Positions 13,659-22,068 of a DNA stretch of 64,000 bases are shown here, piece after piece. Positions within the stretch are counted from its first letter, which is position 1, and every line of letters starts with the position of its first letter. The notes beneath the pieces were generated by a model that searched no databases, had not been told where the DNA came from, and saw only the letters and a list, made by a program, of their open reading frames with translations. The position numbers and the translations under genes are program-made. Origin of the DNA: Blastococcus tunisiensis (GTDB taxonomy: Bacteria > Actinomycetota > Actinomycetes > Mycobacteriales > Geodermatophilaceae); the NCBI RefSeq assembly GCF_900112815.1, contig NZ_FOND01000009.1, positions 1-64,000 on the forward strand, given 5' to 3'.

Positions 13659-14894
13659 TTGGCGACCCTGCACCACGCCGTCACGCCCACGTCCGCACCG
13701 CCGCCCCCCCGGCGCCGTCCCCGTCAGCGCATCCGACGAGCCACCCTCGTCGCCGGCGCCCTCACCGCCGCACTCCTGGGCACGTCCGTCGCCCACGCCG
13801 CGCCGAGCGCCCGCACCGCGCAGGCGCAGACCGCCCACGACGAGGCGGCCGCCCAGGTCGCCGCCATCGCCGCGCGGGTCACCGAGGCGGAGGAGACCCT
13901 GCAGCGGATGAGCATCGAGGCCGAGGCCGCCAGTGGCGAGGCCCTCGCCGCGCAGGCCGCCCTCGCCGCCGCCCAGCAGGAGGCCAACGCCACCGCCACC
14001 CAGCTCGCCATTGCCCGCGCGGACGTCGAGCAGACGCAGGACGAGGTCTCGGCCATCGGCCGCGAGGCCTACATGGGCGCCGACGACCGCTTCGGCGACG
14101 TGCAGATCCTGCTCGACGCCGAGAGCCCGACCGAGGTGCTCCAGCAGGCCGCCACTCTCGAGCACCTCGGCGTCGAGCGCACCGAACTGCTGGAGCAGAT
14201 GCGGACGGTCGAGGCACGCGAGGCCCGCGCCGACCGCGCCGCCCGCGCCGCCGTGGCCGAGCGGGACGAGCTCGCGCGGGTGGCCGAGGAGGCCGCGGCC
14301 GCTGCCGACGCGCAGCTCGCCGCGGCTCAGGGCACCTTCGACGCCGTGACCGCCGAGAAGGCCGCTCTCGACGCCCAGCTGCGCGAGGCCGAGATCCGGC
14401 TGCTCACGGTGCAGGGCACCCCCGATCCGGAGGTCGTGCACTCGGCCCGCCAGACGGCGGCGGCCTCGGCCAACATGCTCAGCTCCGCGGGAGGCGCCGT
14501 CGCGCCCACCAGTGGCCGGGTCACCTCCTGCTACGGCTCGCGGTGGGGCACCCTGCACGCCGGCATCGACATCGCGGCGCCGATCGGTACGCCGGTCTAC
14601 ACGCCGGAGGACGGCATCGTGCTGCAGGCCGGCCCGGCCAGCGGCTTCGGCCTGGCCGTGGCCGTGCAGCACGGCGACGGGGCGATCACCCTCTACGGGC
14701 ACGTGAACCAGATGTTCGTGTCCGCCGGGCAGGTGGTCCAGGCCGGGCACCAGATCGCCGAGGTCGGCAACCGTGGCCAGTCGACGGGGCCGCACCTGCA
14801 CTTCGAGGTGCACACCGGGGGGCTCTACGCCAACCGCGGCAACCCCGTGCCGTGGCTGAGCTCCCGCGGCATCTCCCTCGGCGGGGGCTGCTGA
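13659..14894 (+). CDS. M23 family peptidoglycan endopeptidase with coiled-coil region
   Basis: 411 aa, TTG start with AGGAGA nine bases before. Residues 1-48 are a signal peptide with an extended, Arg-rich n-region, ending in SVAHA/APSA. Residues 52-255 form a long Ala/Glu-rich coiled coil typical of EnvC/NlpD-like proteins. Residues 285-400 are the LytM/M23 zinc peptidase: HAGID gives the first His and Asp, and GPHLHFEVH the HxH pair, so the site is intact. It cleaves peptide cross-links in peptidoglycan outside the cell. The c-di-AMP riboswitch upstream ties its production to turgor and cell-wall signals. Confidence 0.9.
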   Translation: MATLHHAVTPTSAPPPPRRRPRQRIRRATLVAGALTAALLGTSVAHAAPSARTAQAQTAHDEAAAQVAAIAARVTEAEETLQRMSIEAEAASGEALAAQAALAAAQQEANATATQLAIARADVEQTQDEVSAIGREAYMGADDRFGDVQILLDAESPTEVLQQAATLEHLGVERTELLEQMRTVEAREARADRAARAAVAERDELARVAEEAAAAADAQLAAAQGTFDAVTAEKAALDAQLREAEIRLLTVQGTPDPEVVHSARQTAAASANMLSSAGGAVAPTSGRVTSCYGSRWGTLHAGIDIAAPIGTPVYTPEDGIVLQAGPASGFGLAVAVQHGDGAITLYGHVNQMFVSAGQVVQAGHQIAEVGNRGQSTGPHLHFEVHTGGLYANRGNPVPWLSSRGISLGGGC

Positions 14895-14926
14895 CCCCGA
14901 GCCGTCCCCTGGACGACGATGAGCCG

Positions 14927-15595
14927 GTGAGGACGGCGGCGGGCAGCACCTGGGCACGCGCCGCCGTCCTCGGGCTCTTCCTGACCGTGGGCGTGGTCCT
15001 CGCCCTGACCGTCGACCTTCCCTCCGTACCGACCGTGCGGGCGTGGCTCGACGAGGCCGGGGGAGCGACCTGGGTCGCGCTGGCCCTGGGCGTCGCGCTC
15101 GTACTGCTCCTGCCGGTTCCGCGGACGGCGGTGTCGGTGCTGGCCGGCGTGGTCGCCGGCTTCGGCCCGGGTGCGGCCGTCGCGCTGGCCGGAGGGCTGC
15201 TCGCCGGCGTGGTGTCCTTCGGCCTGGCCCGGTCCCTCGGTCGGGCGGCGGTGACCCGGCTGGCCGGGCCCCGGCTGGCCACCGTGGACGGGTTCGTGGC
15301 CGAGCGCGGCTTCTGGGCAGTACTGGCCGGCCGGTTGCTGCCCGTCGTCCCCTTCGTCCTGCTCAGCTATGCGGCGGGCCTGACGGCCCTTCGGCTGGGA
15401 CCGTACGCGCTGGCCACCGCGATCGGGCTCGTCCCCGGCACCGTCGTCCAGGTGGGCGTCGGGGCGTCTGTGGGCGTGCTCGCGGCGCACGCCGTCACCG
15501 TCACCGTCGCGCCGGCCGTGATTGCCGCCCTGGTGCTCGTCGTCCTCGGGGCCTTCGCCTGGCGACGCCGCCGGCCGGTGCGCGAACCGGTCTAG
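14927..15595 (+). CDS. TVP38/TMEM64 (DedA-like) membrane protein
   Basis: 222 aa from the GTG at 14927 (VRTAAGSTWARAAVLGLFLT). Several hydrophobic segments occur at roughly residues 10-30, 45-65, 75-95, 130-155, 160-180 and 185-207. The conserved core reads LLPVPRTAVSVLAGVVAGFG, FVAERGFWAVLAGRLLPVVP and SYAAGLTALRLGPYALATAI GLVPG, the G.....R..P..PF....AG......Y..AT..G..PG signature of the VTT/SNARE-associated family. These proteins act in lipid scrambling or transport in the cytoplasmic membrane. It follows the M23 gene after 32 bases and may be read from the same transcript; its last 4 bases overlap the convergent next gene. Confidence 0.85.
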   Translation: MRTAAGSTWARAAVLGLFLTVGVVLALTVDLPSVPTVRAWLDEAGGATWVALALGVALVLLLPVPRTAVSVLAGVVAGFGPGAAVALAGGLLAGVVSFGLARSLGRAAVTRLAGPRLATVDGFVAERGFWAVLAGRLLPVVPFVLLSYAAGLTALRLGPYALATAIGLVPGTVVQVGVGASVGVLAAHAVTVTVAPAVIAALVLVVLGAFAWRRRRPVREPV

Positions 15596-16467
15596 CCCTT
15601 CCGGAACAGCCTGCCCAGCAGGCCCCCCGCGCCACCGACCGTCCGAGCGGCGAGCTGGAGTATCGGCCCGCCCGGGATGCCCGGCACCGCCTGGACGATC
15701 GGGGCCAGCTGCAGCAGGCCCCCGACGTCGTGCACCTTGAGCCTGCGCCGGGCGACCGCGGGCACCGGGTTGATCCGGCCCGACGCCGCCTCCAGCAGCA
15801 GGTCGGCGCCCCCCTCCACCGCCGGCCCGTCGATCCGGCCGGGCGCGGCCTGGGTGACGGTCCACCCGCCGCCCGCCGAGACCAGGGTCCAGCCTCCCTC
15901 CGGTGTCGCGAGGGTGACCTCGCCGTCGATGCCCATCGACGCGGCCAGCGCGCCGGTGACGTCGGTGAGCGCGGCCAGCCCGGACTGCAGGACGTCGGGC
16001 GGTGGGGGAGCCGCCCCGCAGGAGACCAGGTCGAGCCCGTGGACGGCGAGCTCGTAGGCCTGCCCGAGGACGACGCTCAGCAGCGGGATGCGCCCGACGA
16101 CGGACACCGTGAGGGAGGTGTCGAGCTCCACCGGCTCGTCGGCCAGGTAGCGGGCAGTGGCGTCGCGATTGCGCCGCAGCGCGTCGAGCACCTCGCTCCT
16201 GGACGCGTCGCGGTGGGCTCGGGTGACCCGCGCGTTGGTCGCGTCGACGTCCGGGGGAGCGCCCGTGCCGCCGGCGCGCGCCGAGGCGACGAGGTCGGCC
16301 ATCGCGGTGTGGTCGCTCCAGCAGCCGAGGTGGACGCAGATCTCCTGGGCCCGCCAGCCGTCCAGCCGGGACGGGCGGGAGAGGTCGACCGCCTCGGCCC
16401 GTTCGATGAACGCGTCCCACGCGCTCAGCACCCGGCCGGCGACCTCGTCGCGTCCGGCGTCCGCCAT
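15592..16467 (-). CDS. Mycothiol-dependent maleylpyruvate isomerase-type (DinB-fold) protein
   Basis: 291 aa from the ATG at 16467; GTG at 16485 is an alternative. The N-terminal 150 residues have the four-helix metal-binding fold: AWDAFIERAEAVDLSRPSRL, DGWRAQEICVHLGCWSDHTA and LGQAYELAVHGLDL with candidate metal ligands (H in VHLG, and AVHGLDL). The C-terminal half (ALAASMGIDGEVTLATPEGG, GPAVEGGADLLLEAASGRIN) resembles the SCP2-like C-terminal domain common in this family, followed by a hydrophobic Gly-rich tail. Such proteins use mycothiol as cofactor, which fits an actinobacterium; the substrate is unknown. Confidence 0.75.
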   Translation of the reverse strand: MADAGRDEVAGRVLSAWDAFIERAEAVDLSRPSRLDGWRAQEICVHLGCWSDHTAMADLVASARAGGTGAPPDVDATNARVTRAHRDASRSEVLDALRRNRDATARYLADEPVELDTSLTVSVVGRIPLLSVVLGQAYELAVHGLDLVSCGAAPPPPDVLQSGLAALTDVTGALAASMGIDGEVTLATPEGGWTLVSAGGGWTVTQAAPGRIDGPAVEGGADLLLEAASGRINPVPAVARRRLKVHDVGGLLQLAPIVQAVPGIPGGPILQLAARTVGGAGGLLGRLFRKG

Positions 16468-16631
16468 GCCTCGGTCCCGTCCCACGGAGCCTCTCTACCC
16501 GCAGCGCCGCCGGGCAGGCATCGGGACGCGCGCCCCGGGGATGGCACGCGTCACGTCGCCCGGCAACCGGACTCATCCCGACGGGTGAGGGCGGTGTCAA
16601 GGAGACCGCCCACGGGGACGATCGCACTCCC

Positions 16632-17774
16632 GTGACCGATCGACTCCCCGGGGACCGCCGGGCCGGCAGGACGTCCGACGTCCCGCGGCCCGGTCGTGTC
16701 CGCCGGTGGGTCGCCACGGTCCGCGCCGGGCTCTACCGGCCGCTGGCCGAGGACGACACGCGCGCCGCCTACTGGGTGCGGCACGTGCGGATCGGCGTCC
16801 TGCTCAGCGAGGTCGCCGCGGTGGTCGTGATCGGCTACGTGCTGCTCACCGACAGCCCCGGCCGCCACCATCCGGTGCTCCTCGCACTGGCCGGCGCGGT
16901 GCTGCTCGGCGTCCCCGGCCTCCTGCTGCTCCCGTTGCCGGCGATGATGCGCGACTCGCGGGGGCCCACGCTCTTCTACGCCTGGAGTCTCGCCACCACC
17001 GTCGTCGTCGTCATCGGCACGCGCGTGGACGGCGGCGCCTCCAGTCCGCTGGACGCGTTGCTGTTCCTGACCCTGACCTTCATGGCCGTCGCGTACTCGC
17101 CCTACGGGGTCGTGGCCATGGGCAGCGTCATGACCCTCAGCTATCTCCTCTTCGTCGAGCTGCCCGGCGGGCTGACCACGTCAGGCATGTTCTTCCTGGC
17201 GATCATGGGGGCCTTCACCCTGGTCTGCGCCCTGGCCTCGGCGAACTCCTGGGCCGCCTACGACCGCCAGCTCGTGCTCATCCGCACCCAGGAGATGCTC
17301 GCCGCGACCGATCCGCTGACCGGGATCCCGAACCGGCGGGCCTTCGTGGACCGGGTCACCAAGGCCGTGCGCGACGCCGCGTGGGGCCACCAGAGCGTCG
17401 TCTGCCTGGTGGACCTGGACGGTTTCAAGGCCGTCAACGACGCCGGCGGGCACGCGGCCGGTGATGCCATGCTGACCGCCGTGGGCATCGCCCTGGGGGG
17501 TGCGGTCCGGGAGACCGACACCGTGGCCCGGCTCGGGGGCGACGAGTTCGCCGTCCTGGCCGACACCTCGGTCACCGCCTCCGGCGAGGTGCTGGCCGAA
17601 CGGCTCCGCGCCGCCGTGGCGCAGGTCGGCCGCCCGGCGGGGGTGACCGCCAGCGTGGGCGTCGCCGAGGTCGAGCCCGGGGACGACGTGGAGGACCTGA
17701 TGCACCGTGCCGACGCCGCCATGTACCGCGCGAAGACCGCCGGCGGGAACCGCGTCACGGCGCTGTCCCCCTGA
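16632..17774 (+). CDS. Membrane diguanylate cyclase (GGDEF)
   Basis: 380 aa, GTG start. Residues 50-205 hold about six hydrophobic segments forming a membrane sensor without a recognised ligand domain. Residues 220-378 are the GGDEF domain: DPLTGIPNRRAF, LVDLDGFKAVNDAGGHAAGD and LGGDEFAVL with GGDEF at 302-306. The inhibitory I-site RxxD is present as RETD at 293-296, five residues before the active site. The enzyme should make c-di-GMP and be inhibited by its product. It stands alone, divergent from the isomerase-like gene. Confidence 0.92.
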   Translation: MTDRLPGDRRAGRTSDVPRPGRVRRWVATVRAGLYRPLAEDDTRAAYWVRHVRIGVLLSEVAAVVVIGYVLLTDSPGRHHPVLLALAGAVLLGVPGLLLLPLPAMMRDSRGPTLFYAWSLATTVVVVIGTRVDGGASSPLDALLFLTLTFMAVAYSPYGVVAMGSVMTLSYLLFVELPGGLTTSGMFFLAIMGAFTLVCALASANSWAAYDRQLVLIRTQEMLAATDPLTGIPNRRAFVDRVTKAVRDAAWGHQSVVCLVDLDGFKAVNDAGGHAAGDAMLTAVGIALGGAVRETDTVARLGGDEFAVLADTSVTASGEVLAERLRAAVAQVGRPAGVTASVGVAEVEPGDDVEDLMHRADAAMYRAKTAGGNRVTALSP

Positions 17775-18163
17775 GGTCGGACCCGGTCACCGGCGCGGCG
17801 GATCGGCTCGTCGCCGGACCGCTCGGCTACCGTGCGTGACGAACAGTGCGATACAGCTCACCGCCTCCGCGCGACCCACCAGGTCGGTGCCGAACGGCGT
17901 GGGCGTGCCGCTCCGGAACGCGCCACATCCGGTGGACGAGCGTCCCGCACTCGTGGTATTGGCACTTGACCAGCACGAAAGCATTGCGCCGGTGACCATC
18001 CGTCACAATCGCCCCAACTGCCTCAGCCGGGCTGGCGCGATGGGTGCCTCATCGTGCAGACTGTTCCCGGAAGCCCTGTTCCGCCACTGCCGAATACAGC
18101 GCGTCACCGAATCGATGGGTCCGTAGGGGAAGACGAGACCAATCGAGTCGATGGAGGTGCCTC
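17775..18163. other. Long upstream region of the DUF3145 gene; no gene seen
   Basis: 389 bases with no supported ORF. TTGACC near 17966 could be a -35 element for the gene starting at 18164, with a leader of over 100 bases. I see no riboswitch signature. Confidence 0.35.
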
Positions 18164-18664
18164 GTGCAGCGACGGTCTACCCAGGGTGTCGTCTTCGTGC
18201 ACGCGTGCCCGAAGGCGCTCTGCCAGCACGTCGAGTGGGCGCTGGAACGCGTCGTCGGCGCGCCGGTCTCCCTGTCGTGGGCTGAGCAGCCCGCGGCGCA
18301 CGGTTCCTACCGTGCGGAGGTCGCCTGGACCGGTTCGCCCGGTACGGGTGCCCGCCTGGTGGCCGCGCTGCGCGCGTGGCCGATGCTGCGCTTCGAGGTC
18401 ACCGAGGAAGCCAGCTACGGCAACGACGGCGAGCGCATGTCCTACGTGCCCGGGCACGGTGTCTTCCGGGCACCGACCAGCGCCAACGGCGACATCATGA
18501 TCAGCGAGCAGCAGCTGCGGCACCTGGCGGCGACCGCGTCCTCGGCCGAGGCCTTCCGCCACGGCGTGGACGAGCTGCTCGGCGCCGCCTGGGACTCCGA
18601 CCTCGAGGTCTACCGCCACGCCGGCGACGGCAGCCCGGCGACCTGGCTGCACCAGGTCGTCTGA
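18164..18664 (+). CDS. DUF3145 family protein
   Basis: 166 aa, GTG start (VQRRSTQGVVFVHACPKALC) with GGAGG at 18153-18157. The sequence contains the full actinobacterial DUF3145 pattern: STRGVVFVHACP.ALCPHVEW, SYRAEVAWTGSPGTGARLVA and MSYVPGHGVFRAPTSANGDI. It is cytoplasmic and conserved throughout Actinobacteria at near-constant length, usually near the fatty-acid synthesis or acyl-CoA carboxylase genes as here. The function is unknown. It converges on accD6, with a large palindromic region between. Confidence 0.9.
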   Translation: MQRRSTQGVVFVHACPKALCQHVEWALERVVGAPVSLSWAEQPAAHGSYRAEVAWTGSPGTGARLVAALRAWPMLRFEVTEEASYGNDGERMSYVPGHGVFRAPTSANGDIMISEQQLRHLAATASSAEAFRHGVDELLGAAWDSDLEVYRHAGDGSPATWLHQVV

Positions 18665-18786
18665 GGGTCACGGTTGCACTACGACACTCCGGGCCGACTC
18701 CCCGGATCGTCGTAACCTGGGACCAGGTCGTCCGGGCGCCGTCGGGGAAGCGGCGTCCGGGCGACCTTCCCTCCGTCGTCGTCGAT

Positions 18787-18866
18787 GATCAGGGTCCCTG
18801 ATCATCGGGCGTCCTCCCTCACCGTGCACCGTGAGGGAGGACGCGCCACGATCAGGGACCCTGATC
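18787..18866. terminator. Nested palindromes forming a bidirectional terminator
   Basis: Three perfect inverted repeats lie in a row: GATCAGGGTCCCTGATC at 18787-18803, GTCCTCCCTCAC with GTGAGGGAGGAC around CGTGCAC at 18811-18842, and GATCAGGGACCCTGATC at 18850-18866. The two outer palindromes are reverse complements of one another, so the whole stretch is also one long inverted repeat. It sits between convergent DUF3145 and accD6, where a two-way terminator is expected. Confidence 0.7.
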
Positions 18867-18878
18867 GTGGCTGCGGGG

Positions 18879-20291
18879 TCAGAGGGGGATGTTGCCGTGG
18901 GCCCCGCGGCCGGGCGGGGCCGCGGCGAGCGCGGCGATCAGCCGGCGCTTGGTCTGGGTCGGCTCCACGACCTCGTCGACCACGCCGATCTGCAGCGCGC
19001 GGTTGACCCCGCCGGCGATCCGCTCGTGCTCCTCGGCCAGCTGCGCGTGCAGCGCCTCGCGTTCGCCGGGTGGGACGGCGGCCAGCTTCTTGCGGTGCAG
19101 GATCCCGACCGCGGCCTTGGCTCCCATCACGGCGACCTCGGCACCCGGCCACGCGAAGACCGCCGTCGCCCCGAGCGACCGGGCGTTCATGGCGATGTAG
19201 GCGCCGCCGAAGGACTTCCGGGTCACCAGGGTCACCCGCGGCACGACGGCCTCGGCGAAGGCGTGCAGCAGCTTGGCCCCACGGCGCACGACGCCGTCCC
19301 ACTCCTGGCCGACGCCGGGCAGGTAGCCGGGGACGTCGACCAGTACGACCAGCGGCACCCCGAAGGCGTCGCACATCCGCACGAACCGGGCCGCCTTCTC
19401 CGCGGACGCCGAGTCCAGGCAGCCGCCCAGCCGGATCGGGTTGTTGGCGATGACGCCGACGGTCCGGCCGGCCAGCCGGCCCAGGGTGGTGACGACGTTG
19501 GGCGCGAACCGCGGGTGCAGCTCGAGCCCCGGCGCGTCGAGCAGGTTCGCGATCAGCGGCTTCACGTCGTAGGCGCGCTGCTTCTGCTCGGGCAGGAGCG
19601 CGGCCAGGTCGACGTCGGGCGCGCTGTCCGGCGGCGCGAACGTGCCCTGGGCGGCCAGCAGGTCGACGGCCATGCGGCCCGTCTCCAGGGCGGCGGCCTC
19701 GGAATCGGTGACCACGTGGACGACGCCGCTGCGCCGCCCGTGGGTGTCCGGCCCGCCCAGCTTCTCCTGGTCGACCTCCTCACCGGTGACCGATCGGACG
19801 ACGTCCGGCCCGGTGACGAACACCCGGCCGGCCGGGCCCATGATCACCAGGTCGGTGAGCGCCGGCCCGTAGGCGGCGCCACCGGCGGCCGCCCCCAGCA
19901 CGATCGAGATCTGCGGGACACGTCCCGAGGCGCGGACCATCGCCGCGAACACCTCGCCCACCGCGTGCAGGGCGGTCACGCCCTCGGCGAGCCGGGCGCC
20001 GCCGGAGTGCCAGATCCCGACCGACGGCACGCGCTCGCGCAGGGCGGTGTCGATCGCGTCGACGATGTGCCGGCAGCCGTCGAGGCCCATCGCGCCGCCC
20101 ATGACGGTGGCGTCGGTGCAGAACGCGACCACCGGGCTCCCGCTCACCGTGCCGCGTGCGGCCAGCACGCCGGACGTGTCGCGGGCGGCGAGCAGCTCCA
20201 TGGAACCGTCGTCGAAGAACCGCTGCAGGCGGTCCTCGGGGTCGCGCGGGTCGGGCGTGGGCAGGGGCGGGGCGGCGTGGACGGTGGTCAC
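18879..20291 (-). CDS. accD6: Acyl-CoA carboxylase carboxyltransferase (beta) subunit
   Basis: 470 aa, GTG start with GGAGGA six bases upstream. This is the carboxyltransferase subunit of acetyl/propionyl-CoA carboxylase, which moves CO2 from biotin on the alpha subunit to the acyl-CoA to make malonyl-CoA for fatty-acid synthesis. The N-terminal half has FFDDGSMELLAARDTSGVLA, GGAMGLDGCRHIVDAIDTAL and SGGARLAEGVTALHAVGEVF; the C-terminal half has NNPIRLGGCLDSASAEKAAR and RKSFGGAYIAMNARSLGATA with the acyl-CoA site and oxyanion glycines. It closes the fabD-fabH-acpP-fabF run, the position of accD6 in mycobacteria, hence the symbol. The biotin carrier subunit is elsewhere. Confidence 0.88.
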   Translation of the reverse strand: MTTVHAAPPLPTPDPRDPEDRLQRFFDDGSMELLAARDTSGVLAARGTVSGSPVVAFCTDATVMGGAMGLDGCRHIVDAIDTALRERVPSVGIWHSGGARLAEGVTALHAVGEVFAAMVRASGRVPQISIVLGAAAGGAAYGPALTDLVIMGPAGRVFVTGPDVVRSVTGEEVDQEKLGGPDTHGRRSGVVHVVTDSEAAALETGRMAVDLLAAQGTFAPPDSAPDVDLAALLPEQKQRAYDVKPLIANLLDAPGLELHPRFAPNVVTTLGRLAGRTVGVIANNPIRLGGCLDSASAEKAARFVRMCDAFGVPLVVLVDVPGYLPGVGQEWDGVVRRGAKLLHAFAEAVVPRVTLVTRKSFGGAYIAMNARSLGATAVFAWPGAEVAVMGAKAAVGILHRKKLAAVPPGEREALHAQLAEEHERIAGGVNRALQIGVVDEVVEPTQTKRRLIAALAAAPPGRGAHGNIPL

Positions 20292-20367
20292 GTGTCCTCC
20301 GGGTCGGGGAGCCTCGCTGCAGGGTCCCGCTGCGAGCGTGCGAGGGGCGGGCGGGGAGGCCCGGTCG

Positions 20368-21609
20368 CTAGGCCGTCGTGAAGACCAGCGCGATGTTGTG
20401 GCCGCCGAAGCCGAAGGAGTCGTTGACGGCGGCGGTGAGGGTCGCGCGCCGTGGCTCGGTGCGGACGATGTCGAGTGCCTGGACCGACGCGTCGTCGTCG
20501 GGGTCCTCGAGGTTGGCGGTGGCCGGGACGATCTGCTCGCGGAGCGCGAGGATCGTGAAGACCGATTCGAGCGCACCCGCAGCGCCGAGCAGGTGGCCGG
20601 TCTGGCTCTTCGTGGCGCTGACCAGCACGTGGTCGCCCAGCGAGGAGCGGATCGCCGCGGCCTCGGCCGTGTCGCCGACCGGCGTCGAGGTGGCGTGGGC
20701 GTTGACGTGCCCGATGTCGGCGGGGGAGAGCCCGGCGTCGCGGAGCGCGGCCGAGATCGCCCGGGAGGCGCCCTCGCCCTCCGGGTGCGGGGCGACCAGG
20801 TCGTAGCCGTCCGCGGTCCCCCCGGCGCCGGCCAGGCGGGCGTGGACGCGCGCGCCGCGTGCCTTGGCGGCATCGGCCTTCTCCAGCACGATGCAGGCCG
20901 CACCCTCGCCGAGCACGAAGCCGTCGCGTGCCTTGTCGAACGGCCGGGAGGCCCGCTCCGGCTCGTCGTTGCGGGTGGACATCGCCCGCATCGCGGCGAA
21001 GCCGGCCATCGGCAGGGGATGCACGCACGCCTCGGTGCCGCCGACCAGGACCACGTCGGCCCGGTCGAAGCGGAGCAGGTCCAGCCCCCAGCGGATCGCC
21101 TCGGCACCCGACGCGCAGGCGCTCACCGGCGCGTGGACGCCGCCCTTCGCGCCGATCGCCAGACCGACGGCGGCCGCCGGGCCGTTGGGCATGAGCATCG
21201 GGATGGTGAAGGGGGAGACCCGCTTGGGCCCCTTCGCCTCCAGGACGTCGTCCTGGCCGAGCAGGGTGAGCGCGCCGCCGATGCCGGTGCCGATGACGAC
21301 GGCGACCCGCTCGGCGGGAACGCCGGCGTCGGCGGCCCCGGAGTCGCGCCAGGCCTCCTCGGCGGCGATCACGGCCACCTGCTGGCTGCGGTCGAGCCGG
21401 CGGGCGCGGACGCGGTCGATCTGGTCGGCCGGGTCGGTGGCCAGACGGGCGACGAGCTGGGCGGGGTAGTCCTTGATCCAGTCGTCGGTGATCCGGCTGA
21501 CCCCCGACCGCCCGGCGAGCAGCGCGTCCCAGGTGCTGGCGACGTCGCCGCCCAGGGGCGTGGTGGCACCGAGTCCGGTGACGACGACGTCGGTCACGGG
21601 CGTGCTCAT
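20368..21609 (-). CDS. fabF: Beta-ketoacyl-ACP synthase II
   Basis: 413 aa from the ATG at 21607-21609, with AGGAGG before it. This condensing enzyme elongates acyl-ACP with malonyl-ACP in the cytoplasmic FAS II cycle. The triad is intact: Cys in VSACASGAEAI, His in NAHATSTPVGD and His in TGHLLGAAGALE. GTGIGG, the KDY gate region and GFGGHN also match. Mycobacterial KasA/KasB are the nearest named relatives; only one copy is present here. An intercistronic hairpin separates it from acpP upstream, and accD6 follows after 76 bases. Confidence 0.93.
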   Translation of the reverse strand: MSTPVTDVVVTGLGATTPLGGDVASTWDALLAGRSGVSRITDDWIKDYPAQLVARLATDPADQIDRVRARRLDRSQQVAVIAAEEAWRDSGAADAGVPAERVAVVIGTGIGGALTLLGQDDVLEAKGPKRVSPFTIPMLMPNGPAAAVGLAIGAKGGVHAPVSACASGAEAIRWGLDLLRFDRADVVLVGGTEACVHPLPMAGFAAMRAMSTRNDEPERASRPFDKARDGFVLGEGAACIVLEKADAAKARGARVHARLAGAGGTADGYDLVAPHPEGEGASRAISAALRDAGLSPADIGHVNAHATSTPVGDTAEAAAIRSSLGDHVLVSATKSQTGHLLGAAGALESVFTILALREQIVPATANLEDPDDDASVQALDIVRTEPRRATLTAAVNDSFGFGGHNIALVFTTA

Positions 21610-21651
21610 GACGATTCCTCCTGGAATGGTGGCCGGGCGGCCGGGGTGAGC

Positions 21652-21693
21652 CCCCCCTGCCCGTCCCGCTGTCAACGGTGGGGGGCAGGGGGG
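21652..21693 (-). promoter_or_regulatory. Intra-operon hairpin between acpP and fabF
   Basis: CCCCCCTGC at 21652-21660 pairs perfectly with GCAGGGGGG at 21685-21693 around a 24-base loop. It lies in the 92-base gap downstream of acpP. A stable stem here could protect acpP mRNA or partly terminate transcription, giving more carrier protein than synthase. Confidence 0.5.
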
Positions 21694-21701
21694 TCCTGCT
21701 G

Positions 21702-21947
21702 TCAGCCCTGGTTCTTCTCGATGTAGCTGATCGCGTCGCCGACGGTCTTGATGTTCCCGAGCTCGTCATCGGGGATGGCGACGCCGAACTTGTCCTCGAC
21801 GGCGGTGGCGATCTCGACCATCGACAGCGAGTCCACGTCGAGGTCGTCGGTGAAGGACTTCTCGGGGGTCGCGTCGGCGGGGGTCACGCCGGCGACCTCC
21901 TCGAGGATCTCGGCCAACCCGGTCTGGATCTCCTGGGTGCTGCTCAC
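21702..21947 (-). CDS. acpP: Acyl carrier protein
   Basis: 81 aa, GTG start, acidic. The phosphopantetheine attachment serine is in LDVDSLSMVE (DSL motif), and the flanking helices (AEILEEVAGV, EDKFGVAIPDDELGNIKTVG) match bacterial ACP. It carries the growing acyl chain between FabD, FabH and FabF. Position between fabH and fabF is as in Streptomyces. The C-terminus is short, unlike the extended mycobacterial AcpM. Confidence 0.95.
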   Translation of the reverse strand: MSSTQEIQTGLAEILEEVAGVTPADATPEKSFTDDLDVDSLSMVEIATAVEDKFGVAIPDDELGNIKTVGDAISYIEKNQG

Positions 21948-22068
21948 GCGGCGGGTCCTCTCTTCTCTCGGATGGGGCGGTGGGATGCCGCCGTCGTCCG
22001 GGACGGGGTGTCCCGGGGATCGGGGGTGGTGGCGCTCGCAGGAGCGCCGCCCACGACGGTCATGGCGC

